NCBI GenBank assembly: GCA_937891875.1
Contig: CALATR010000229.1
Span: 1-12,847 of the forward strand
DNA from: an uncultured Pseudomonadota bacterium
GTDB taxonomy: Bacteria > Myxococcota_A > UBA796 > GCA-2862545
Reading direction: 5' to 3'
Length of the DNA stretch: 12,847 bases
Shown here: positions 7,783 through 12,847 of the stretch, piece after piece
How positions within the stretch are numbered: the stretch's first letter is position 1
Layout: each line of letters begins with the position of its first letter
Program-made: the position numbers and the translations under genes
Notes under the pieces: generated by a model
Told to the model about the DNA's origin: nothing
The model's input: only the letters and a program-made list of their open reading frames with translations
Databases searched by the model: none

Positions 7783-8942
7783 CACGTCGGCACCGCCAGC
7801 AGCAGGCGCACGGTGCGCAGGGAGAGCGCTGCTGCGACCCAGCGGCAGGCGTGCTCGGCGTAGGCGATGTCCCCGTCGACCAGCGCGTTCAGCCGGGCGC
7901 TGGGCGGGGCATCGGACCGGGCGCGGAGCAAGCGGCGAGCGGTCCGCGGATGCAGGCCCTGCTCCGAGACGATCGCCAGGCTCGGTCCGTCGACCGGCCC
8001 CCAGGACAGGGTGCGGCCGTCTCCGACCAGCACGGTGGTGCGCCCCTCCATGTCGACCCCGACCGCGCCGCGACCGGCCGGCGGGGGAAAGCCGGACAGG
8101 CGGTCGACCAGCGCGCGGAGCCGTGCGAGATCATGGGCGTGCCGACGGGACTTCCAGCGGGTGACCACCCCGTGGCGTGCGCTGGCGAGCTCCTGGGCGA
8201 GCGCGCCGAGCAGTGCCGGGGCGAGCTCGGCCATGGACGCGGGAGGGAGCTCGACCGCGCCGTCGAGCACGGCGTCGAGGGGACCGTCGGGGAGCACGTG
8301 GAAGAGCCGGCCGACGAGGTCGTCCAGGCGCACCGGATCGGCCGAGAGCTGCAGGCAGACCAGCCGGGCGCCCTCGGGGGCCTGCCGCAGCTCGTTCTCG
8401 TCGGGATCGACGGTGCCCAGGCCGGCCCGCTCCCGCGCCTCGAGGTCGGCCGCGATCCGCAGGGCCGCGCGCAGTCCGACCGCGACATCAGGCGGAGCGC
8501 CCTCGACCAGGGGGCCGCCGGGGAGGGGGGCGCACACGGCCGGATCGGCGCCGCTGCGCTCCTCGTAGGGGCCGGGCAGGGCGGCGGCGAGGGCGCGGGC
8601 GGTGCGGGAGAGCCGGCGCCGGTGGGCCGGGGTGCGGGCGTGGGGGCGCAGGACCCGGGCGAGCACGTCGTGGCCGGACACCACGTCGACCGCCTCGCAC
8701 GTGACCGTCCAGTCGTCCCAGCGCACCACCCGTCCCAGGCGCAGGCCGGTGCCGCGCAGGGCGGTGTCCTCGAGGTCCGCCCAGGCCTGGGCTTCCAGGG
8801 TGAGGCGTTCGAGCGCGCGATCGCTGGGATCGGCCTCGGCCAGCACCTCGAGGGCGACGGCGAGCTCGGGTGGGTCGAGGTCGGCGAGCTCCCGGGCGTC
8901 TTCCCGGTCGCGGAGCAGTCGGCGGAGGCGGGTGGGGGTCAT
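7782..8942 (-). CDS. Unassigned protein, possibly a degenerate kinase-like (pseudokinase) protein
   Basis: 386 residues, no signal peptide or clear membrane segment. No family is recognised with confidence. The order of features nevertheless resembles a protein kinase fold: a strand-rich stretch around 67-100 ending HDVLARVLRP, where the ATP-binding Lys of the VAIK motif would be Arg96; a helix (about 158-172) leading to GLGTVDPDEN at 174-183, where HRDLKPEN would be; then ARLVCLQLS where DFG would be; then VRLDDLVGRLFHVLPDG, like the DVYALG helix. All catalytic residues would be lost. Residues 290-386 have a small-domain look (AVGVDMEGRTTVLVGDG) and a helical tail. The ATG at 8942 starts two bases after the protease stop; the longer upstream frame is antisense-type noise. 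It sits between an M50-like protease and a TerB protein, so a scaffold or regulatory role is inferred. Confidence 0.8.
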   Translation of the reverse strand: MTPTRLRRLLRDREDARELADLDPPELAVALEVLAEADPSDRALERLTLEAQAWADLEDTALRGTGLRLGRVVRWDDWTVTCEAVDVVSGHDVLARVLRPHARTPAHRRRLSRTARALAAALPGPYEERSGADPAVCAPLPGGPLVEGAPPDVAVGLRAALRIAADLEARERAGLGTVDPDENELRQAPEGARLVCLQLSADPVRLDDLVGRLFHVLPDGPLDAVLDGAVELPPASMAELAPALLGALAQELASARHGVVTRWKSRRHAHDLARLRALVDRLSGFPPPAGRGAVGVDMEGRTTVLVGDGRTLSWGPVDGPSLAIVSEQGLHPRTARRLLRARSDAPPSARLNALVDGDIAYAEHACRWVAAALSLRTVRLLLAVPT

Positions 8943-8944
8943 GG

Positions 8945-10096
8945 CTAGCGCTCGTACCGGGTCTGCAGCCGCGCGGCGAGCGAGGCTCGGTCCTCTGTCG
9001 ACGCGGTCGCGCGGAGGCGGTGCTCCAGCTGCTCGGCGGCCTCGCGCGCCCCCCTGGCGGCGGCGTCCTTGCCGGCGGGACCGAGGCGATCGGCGGCGGC
9101 GGTCAGGGCGGCGACCGCGTCGGCCGGATCGAGCCAGGCCTCGGTGGTGCGGCGGGCGACGCGGAAGACCGCGTGTTCGAGCTCGTCTGGAGAGGCGCCG
9201 AGGGTGCTCCACAGCAGCACCACGGTGGCCTGGCGCCCGATGGGGCCGGCGTCTCCGACGATGCCGGCCAGGGCTCGTCCGGCCTCGTCGTGTTGGCCGA
9301 GATCGACCCGGGCGCGGGCGGCGGCCAGGAGCAGGAGTCCGGTGGCCGCCTCGGACAGCTCGCCCTCCCGCGCGGTTCGACCCCGCTGCACAGTCTCCAG
9401 CGCGGCGAGGGGCCGGTGGCGCTGGCGGTGCCACTCGGCGCGGACGTAGGTGTACAGCGCGTCGATCCACGGTTCGAGGGCCGTCTCGGGCGGATCGGCC
9501 TCGAAGAAGGGATCCGCGCGGTCGGGCCGTCCGGCGAGCACGTCCGCCCAGGCGAGGCACAACGCGGCGTACATCGTGCCCACCGGGCTGCCGACTGCCT
9601 CCTCCCGGGTGAGCAGGCGCAGCAGGCGGGTGCGCTGGGGGAGGATCTCGACCTGCTGGCGTCCCCCACGAGCCGCGTCGAGCAGGTACCAGCCGTCTGA
9701 CGCCGAGCCCCCCAGGCGCCAGGGGAGGGCGTTCGTCAGCGCAACCAGGAGGTTGAAGCTCTCGATCCGGTTGACGAGCCAGGAGTCGGGCAGGGCGAGG
9801 AGGACCAGCGCGAGCACGGCCTGCACGATGAGCCCGCCCGCGTGGTACCAGGCCCGCCGACGCGAGGTCGGACCCAGAGGGATGGCCGTGCAGGAGCCGC
9901 CGACCGGCCAGCGATCGAGGTGCAGTACGACGCCGCCGCGCAGGGACAGGCGGAGCAGGGGCGGGCCGAGGCCGACCGCGAAGGACGTGACCCGGAAGCC
10001 TCCGACCCGGGCGAACGCGGCGTGACCGAGCTCGTGCAGCAGGACCAGGGCGTTGCCGTACACCAGCATCGCGCCGAGCTCGACAGCCAGGTTCAA
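8945..10096 (-). CDS. M50-like membrane zinc metalloprotease with helical C-terminal region
   Basis: 383 residues with a TTG start. An intramembrane zinc protease of the site-2 type is predicted: HELGH at 21-25 lies inside the first membrane helix, followed by FAVGLGPPLL and AIPLGP, both typical of M50. A second hydrophobic helix spans about 85-105. The third metal ligand is probably Asp134 in NALPWRLGGSASDG (122-135), a longer version of the family NxxPxxxxDG motif. Residues about 170-383 are Ala-rich helices and may be TPR-like (inference). The TTG at 10096 overlaps the lipoprotein stop as TTGA and leaves about 20 residues before HELGH, enough for a membrane helix. ATG at 10069 is the alternative but leaves only ten. 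It is the second gene of the operon. Substrates might be membrane-bound regulators, but nothing in the sequence identifies one. Confidence 0.87.
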   Translation of the reverse strand: MNLAVELGAMLVYGNALVLLHELGHAAFARVGGFRVTSFAVGLGPPLLRLSLRGGVVLHLDRWPVGGSCTAIPLGPTSRRRAWYHAGGLIVQAVLALVLLALPDSWLVNRIESFNLLVALTNALPWRLGGSASDGWYLLDAARGGRQQVEILPQRTRLLRLLTREEAVGSPVGTMYAALCLAWADVLAGRPDRADPFFEADPPETALEPWIDALYTYVRAEWHRQRHRPLAALETVQRGRTAREGELSEAATGLLLLAAARARVDLGQHDEAGRALAGIVGDAGPIGRQATVVLLWSTLGASPDELEHAVFRVARRTTEAWLDPADAVAALTAAADRLGPAGKDAAARGAREAAEQLEHRLRATASTEDRASLAARLQTRYER

Positions 10097-10701
10097 GGCG
10101 TCTTCTTCTCGAGGTCTTCTTCCTTGATCAGGATCTTCTCGTCGGTCATGCGCCCGAGATCCCATTCTTCGGTGCGCTGGAGCTCACCTTCCGAGGTGAA
10201 GGTCTTCCACTCGCCGTCCTGGCGACCGTTCCGGTAGTGCCCGCGGCGCTCCAGCTGCCCGTTGGCAAACCACGACTGCCACTCGCCCATGCGCTGGCCG
10301 TTGAGGTGGTCGCCGCGCATCTGGACCTGCCCGTTGAGGTGCCACCAGGTCCAGCTCCCGTCTTCCTTGTCGTTGGTGTAGTCGCCGCGGGTCGCGAGCT
10401 GGCCGTTCTCGTACCACCACACCCAGGTGCCGGTGCGCTTGCCGTCGACGTAGCGCCCGTGGGTCGCCTTCTGGCCGTTGGGGTGCCAGCGGATGCTCTC
10501 GCCCTGCACGAACCGGCCGTCGTGGCAGTACTGGCTGACGCCGCCCTGGGCGTCGATGTCGTTGTAGGGCTGGCCGGACGCACAGGTCAGGTCGGGAATG
10601 CTCCACGCCTGGTTGGTGCCGGCACGCTCGCCCACCGGATCGACCTCCGGCTGGGGACAGCCGGCGAGCAGCAGCAGGCCGAGCGGGATCATCGTGCGCA
10701 T
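10093..10701 (-). CDS. Lipoprotein with five YwqK/MORN-like repeats
   Basis: 202 residues. The signal peptide MRTMIPLGLLLLAGC has a clean lipobox L12-A-G-C15; Pro16 after the Cys gives no inner-membrane retention signal, so outer-membrane anchoring is possible. Residues 67-186 hold five 24-residue repeats with the pattern G-x-W-x-x-W-x-x-N-G-Q-x-x-x-R-G-x-Y, as in the MORN_2/YwqK family. The last repeat is degraded, with EGEL replacing NGQ. Cys40 and Cys59 may pair. The tail is charged (KEEDLEKK). YwqK-like repeats occur in some toxin-immunity or antitoxin proteins, but most repeat proteins of this kind have no known function. The start ATG at 10701 has AGGAGG six bases upstream. It is the first gene of the four-gene operon, divergent from rnhA, and overlaps the protease start by four bases. 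Confidence 0.93.
   Translation of the reverse strand: MRTMIPLGLLLLAGCPQPEVDPVGERAGTNQAWSIPDLTCASGQPYNDIDAQGGVSQYCHDGRFVQGESIRWHPNGQKATHGRYVDGKRTGTWVWWYENGQLATRGDYTNDKEDGSWTWWHLNGQVQMRGDHLNGQRMGEWQSWFANGQLERRGHYRNGRQDGEWKTFTSEGELQRTEEWDLGRMTDEKILIKEEDLEKKTP
10144..10503 (-). repeat. Five tandem 72-base coding repeats (24 residues each)
   Basis: The repeats correspond to residues 67-90, 91-114, 115-138, 139-162 and 163-186 of the lipoprotein. Each begins with Gly and usually carries NGQ at positions 9-11. They are conserved at protein level but clearly diverged at DNA level, so this looks like an old repeat protein and not a recent tandem expansion. Confidence 0.85.
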
Positions 10702-10707
10702 CGGGCA

Positions 10708-10713
10708 CCTCCT
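10708..10713 (-). promoter_or_regulatory. Ribosome binding site of the lipoprotein gene
   Basis: AGGAGG on the minus strand, six bases before ATG at 10701. It is a near-perfect Shine-Dalgarno site and fits the first gene of an operon. Confidence 0.75.
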
Positions 10714-10719
10714 GTGGTG

Positions 10720-10731
10720 ACCCCCGGGGGT
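10720..10731. promoter_or_regulatory. 12-base GC palindrome between divergent genes
   Basis: ACCCCCGGGGGT is a perfect palindrome between the lipoprotein and rnhA start codons, 19 bases from the former. It could be an operator, or chance in GC-rich DNA. It has no loop or T-tract, so it is not a normal terminator. Confidence 0.25.
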
Positions 10732-10733
10732 GC

Positions 10734-10762
10734 AGGATACGGGCCGCGGCTCGTGGTGAACA
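10734..10762 (-). promoter_or_regulatory. Weak candidate promoter of the four-gene operon
   Basis: On the minus strand TGTTCA (3 of 6 matches to the -35 consensus) and TATCCT (4 of 6 to the -10 consensus) are 17 bases apart. Transcription would then start near the GC palindrome. The matches are modest and were made by eye. Confidence 0.2.
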
Positions 10763-10763
10763 G

Positions 10764-10768
10764 GGAGG
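10764..10768 (+). promoter_or_regulatory. Ribosome binding site of the RNase HI gene
   Basis: GGAGG lies seven bases before the GTG at 10776. It supports this GTG and therefore the long N-terminal extension of the protein. Confidence 0.65.
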
Positions 10769-10775
10769 AGCGGTC

Positions 10776-11534
10776 GTGGGTTGGCGCAGGGCGGAGTTCA
10801 AGGGCAAGAAGGTCTGGATCGAAGTGGACGCCAAGGGCGAGCCCAAGGCGACCGGTGGCCGCGTGCCCATGCGGTACAGCGACAAGTCCGGGTCGAAGAT
10901 CTACGGGGCGGGCGTCCGCAACGTGGCCCTGGATCCGACCGCACCCATCGAGCAGCTGGACGAGGGCGTGTCCGCGGACGCGGCGAAGGGCGGCGGCGGC
11001 CGCCAGGGGCGGGGGAGCGGCTTCGGCTCGGCGGGCACCCGAACCCAGAAGCAGGCGGCAGCGGCCGCGGCGGCAGCGCGGGAGCTGCTCGACGGCCTGC
11101 CCGAGGGCACCCACATCGCGTATACCGACGGCGCGTGTCGCGGGAACCCCGGTCCCGCCGGGTCGGGCGTGGTGCTGGAGCTGGCGGACGGGCGCACCGC
11201 CGAGGCCAGCCGCAGCCTGGGTCGGGCGACCAACAACGTCGGCGAGCTGACCGCCATCGGGGTCGCCCTGGACCTGCTCGACGAGGCGGACGTGCCCGCC
11301 GATGCGCCGGTCGCAGTGCTCACCGACTCTGGCTACTCCCACGGGGTGCTGGTGCGGGGCTGGAAGGCCAAGGCCAACACCGAGCTGATCCTCGGCCTCC
11401 GAGGCCGACTGAAGCAGCGGCCGGGCGTGACCCTGCACTGGGTGGCGGGGCATGTCGGCGTGCCCGGGAACGAGCGGGCCGATGCCCTCGCCAACCGCGG
11501 CGTGGACGGGGTCAGCAACGTCAGCTGGTCCTAG
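10776..11534 (+). CDS. rnhA: Ribonuclease HI with N-terminal extension
   Basis: 252 residues; the enzyme cuts the RNA strand of RNA-DNA hybrids using two metal ions. The catalytic domain covers about 111-252. Its motifs are IAYTDGACRGNPGPAG with Asp118, NNVGELTAI with Glu157, VLTDSGYS with Asp184, VAGHVGVPGNERAD with His226 and Asp236, so the full D-E-D-D set plus His is present. E. coli RNase HI has about 155 residues; the extra 100 here comprise a small basic N-terminal region (about 1-60, with WIEVDAKGEP and RVPMRYSD) and a Gly/Ala-rich linker with eight consecutive Ala at 94-101. The extension is not the usual hybrid-binding domain as far as I can tell. The GTG at 10776 has a good Shine-Dalgarno site. 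The gene is convergent with RNase HII and its TAG stop overlaps that gene's stop in CTAG. Confidence 0.95.
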   Translation: MGWRRAEFKGKKVWIEVDAKGEPKATGGRVPMRYSDKSGSKIYGAGVRNVALDPTAPIEQLDEGVSADAAKGGGGRQGRGSGFGSAGTRTQKQAAAAAAAARELLDGLPEGTHIAYTDGACRGNPGPAGSGVVLELADGRTAEASRSLGRATNNVGELTAIGVALDLLDEADVPADAPVAVLTDSGYSHGVLVRGWKAKANTELILGLRGRLKQRPGVTLHWVAGHVGVPGNERADALANRGVDGVSNVSWS

Positions 11535-12169
11535 ACGAACGTGCGCTGCGCCAGGGCCTGGATCGTGCCCCAGCGGGTGCGCACGAAGTCGGGCCAGGGC
11601 TGCTCGCTCTGGGCGTGTGCCAGGAGCCACGCCTTCGTCTTGGGGTCGGACGGGTAGCCGGACCCCAGCTCGCCGTGCGCTTCGATGAGGGCCTCCAGCG
11701 CGAGATCCCGGGTGGTCTTCGCGAAGATGCTGGCGGCGCCGCAGACCGGATGGTTCAGATCCGCCTTGGGCTCCATCGTCCAGACGCACACGTGGGGCTC
11801 GATCGCGGCCTGCAGCCGGGCGACGGTGCGATCGAGGGTCGAGGGGGCGCCCAGCGCGTCGATGATCACGCAGTCCGGCTCGACCGTGCGGATCAGGTCG
11901 ACGATCGCGTCCTCCTCCAGCCGGTTCAGGTTGCCCGCGTCGATCTCGGTCGGCGTGATCCGGCGGATCAGCGGCGTCCCGAGCGGGGTCAGCGCCTCCC
12001 GGACCGCGAGTCGCTTCTTGGCCGACAGCTTCTTCGAGTCGGTGGCCCCTGCGTCTGCGAGGGGACCGCACTCCGGGCCCTCGTAGACGAACCCGGCCAC
12101 GACCAGATCGCCGAGCACGCAGCCTCGGCCGGCCTCGTCGATCCCCAGCCACTTGAGCGACCGGCTCAT
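11531..12169 (-). CDS. rnhB: Ribonuclease HII, archaeal/eukaryotic-like type
   Basis: 212 residues; removes ribonucleotides embedded in DNA and RNA in hybrids. Seen: GIDEAGRG with Asp11 and Glu12, TDSKKLS at 43-49, Asp104 in VIIDALG, and KAD with Asp137 followed by GAASIFAKTTRD, giving all four acidic ligands. GELGSGYPSDPKTKAW (167-181) with Tyr172, and the ITPTEIDAGNLNRLE region, read like archaeal RNase HII and eukaryotic RNase H2A; bacterial enzymes usually have a motif like HKGYPTKEH here. The ATG at 12169 overlaps the stop of the HEAT gene as ATGA, so the two are co-translated. The longer frame upstream is shadow sequence. The stop lies within the CTAG shared with rnhA. Confidence 0.95.
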   Translation of the reverse strand: MSRSLKWLGIDEAGRGCVLGDLVVAGFVYEGPECGPLADAGATDSKKLSAKKRLAVREALTPLGTPLIRRITPTEIDAGNLNRLEEDAIVDLIRTVEPDCVIIDALGAPSTLDRTVARLQAAIEPHVCVWTMEPKADLNHPVCGAASIFAKTTRDLALEALIEAHGELGSGYPSDPKTKAWLLAHAQSEQPWPDFVRTRWGTIQALAQRTFV

Positions 12170-12847
12170 GCGTCCGCCAACGCGTCGAGCGCGGCGGCGC
12201 GGGCGGCCTTCAGGGCCTCGTCCTTCGTCTCCGCCAGTCCCTCGATCGTCCGGCGGGCCTGGGACTCGTAGCGCAGCGTCTTCGCCCCCTGGACCAGCGC
12301 CTCCAGCGCCGCCTGCTGCACGGACGGATCGGCGTCGTTGGCCAGCGCCTCCAGGTTCCGGTACACGGCCGGCGTGCACAGCGCACCGAGCGCGCCGACC
12401 ACCGCGACTCGCACCCGCGGCTCCGGATCCGACGCCAGCCGCCGGATCGGCGACAGCCAGCGCGAGTTGCCGAGCTCCTGAGCGGCGATCGCGGCGCCGA
12501 CGGACAGGTCGGGGTGGTGCCCCGGCTTGCGACCGCGGAAGGCCTCGGAGAGTTCGCGCTCGTCGGCGTTCCGCAGGCTGGCGATCAAGGTCGCCCGGCG
12601 GTCCGGGTACACGGCCAGCGCGCGGAAGGTCGCGAGCACGCTCCCCTCGGCAGGGGCAGGTGAACTCTCGGCCGTGTCCTTGGGTGTCTCCCGGGTGGCG
12701 GGCAGTGCGGGTGCCACGTCCGCGGGCAGGCTCTGGTCCGGCTTGCCGTCGGCGAGCGCCTGCTTCGCGCTGACCGGGGCGGGCTCGACGGGGGGCTCGT
12801 CCACGGCGTCATCGGCCTCCTCGACCACCGCGTCCTCGACCGCCTCC
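12166..12847 (-). CDS. HEAT-repeat protein (5' end beyond window)
   Basis: At least 226 residues, with the frame open to the right edge. The GTG at 12828 is a possible start, but an acidic stretch (EAVEDAVVEEADDAVDEPP) continues across it, so the gene probably begins outside. Order: acidic/Pro-rich disordered region (about 70 visible residues), then helical repeats. At least two HEAT-like units are clear, containing SDPEPRVRVAVVGALG and NDADPSVQQAALEAL, each with the D-x-x-x-x-V-R/Q-x-A-A pattern, followed by an Ala-rich helical tail. HEAT repeats bind proteins or nucleic acids; there is no catalytic motif. The stop overlaps the RNase HII start by ATGA, suggesting one operon. The function is not known, and the link to RNase HII may be only transcriptional. 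Confidence 0.85.
   Translation of the reverse strand, partial: EAVEDAVVEEADDAVDEPPVEPAPVSAKQALADGKPDQSLPADVAPALPATRETPKDTAESSPAPAEGSVLATFRALAVYPDRRATLIASLRNADERELSEAFRGRKPGHHPDLSVGAAIAAQELGNSRWLSPIRRLASDPEPRVRVAVVGALGALCTPAVYRNLEALANDADPSVQQAALEALVQGAKTLRYESQARRTIEGLAETKDEALKAARAAALDALADA

Noticed and set aside
10093..10701. Reading the YwqK-like lipoprotein as the antitoxin of a toxin-antitoxin pair
   Set aside because: The repeat family name suggests it, but the protein has a lipoprotein signal and no toxin-like neighbour is visible; the next gene is a membrane protease.
10689..12152. Minus-strand frame of 487 codons across rnhA and rnhB
   Set aside because: It overlaps both RNase H genes in the wrong frame and its product is low-complexity Arg/Gly/Ala.
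10781..12271. Plus-strand frame of 496 codons across rnhA and rnhB
   Set aside because: A shadow in the wrong frame; the RNase HI motifs occur in the overlapping frame that ends at 11534.
1..12847. CRISPR arrays, tRNA/rRNA genes, insertion sequences, att sites or prophage genes
   Set aside because: None seen: coding is nearly continuous, and no transposase or integrase motif, direct-repeat array or cloverleaf-like segment was noticed by eye.

Overview
The window is GC-rich and densely coded (I estimate about 70% G+C by eye). It has strong G/C third-position bias, frequent GTG starts, purine-rich Shine-Dalgarno sites and genes that overlap by a few bases. The mix of a Ser/Thr kinase fused to a P-loop ATPase, a ferritin-like periplasmic protein, a MORN-type lipoprotein and several unfamiliar long proteins suggests a Gram-negative, myxobacteria-like (Myxococcota/deltaproteobacterial) genome. 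That placement is an inference from gene style only; no rRNA or other taxonomic marker is present.

Layout from left to right. (1) Minus strand, transcribed from 5616 down to 1: a MoxR-type AAA+ ATPase, a DUF58 protein, a membrane protein ending in a DUF4129 domain, then a Ser/Thr kinase-ATPase cut by the window edge. The first three are nearly contiguous (6-base gap, 4-base GTGA overlap); the kinase follows after 49 bases and may be co-transcribed. (2) Plus strand, 5718-6791: an exported protein with a beta-rich N-terminal part and a C-terminal ferritin-like di-iron domain. It is divergent from moxR. (3) Minus strand, 10701 down to 6784: a tight four-gene operon made of a lipoprotein with five 24-residue YwqK/MORN-like repeats, a membrane M50-like metalloprotease, a protein I read as a degenerate kinase-like (pseudokinase) protein, and a zinc-ribbon plus TerB-like protein. 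Its last stop codon overlaps the stop of the ferritin-like gene. (4) Plus strand, 10776-11534: RNase HI with an unusual N-terminal extension. (5) Minus strand, right edge down to 11531: a HEAT-repeat protein (5' end outside the window) and RNase HII of the archaeal/eukaryotic sequence type, joined by an ATGA overlap. The RNase HI and RNase HII genes meet tail to tail and share a CTAG palindrome as both stop codons.

How the genes may work together. The moxR-DUF58-DUF4129 set is a known kind of envelope-associated AAA+ cluster, here without the transglutaminase domain often found with it. The four-gene operon links an envelope lipoprotein, an intramembrane protease, a kinase-like cytoplasmic protein and a TerB/zinc-ribbon protein; this looks like an undescribed envelope-to-cytoplasm signalling or maintenance module and is the best candidate for a new system. 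The two RNases H remove RNA from DNA hybrids by unrelated active-site scaffolds and sit side by side. No tRNA, rRNA, CRISPR array, insertion sequence or other mobile element was seen, and no gap between genes exceeds about 100 bases.
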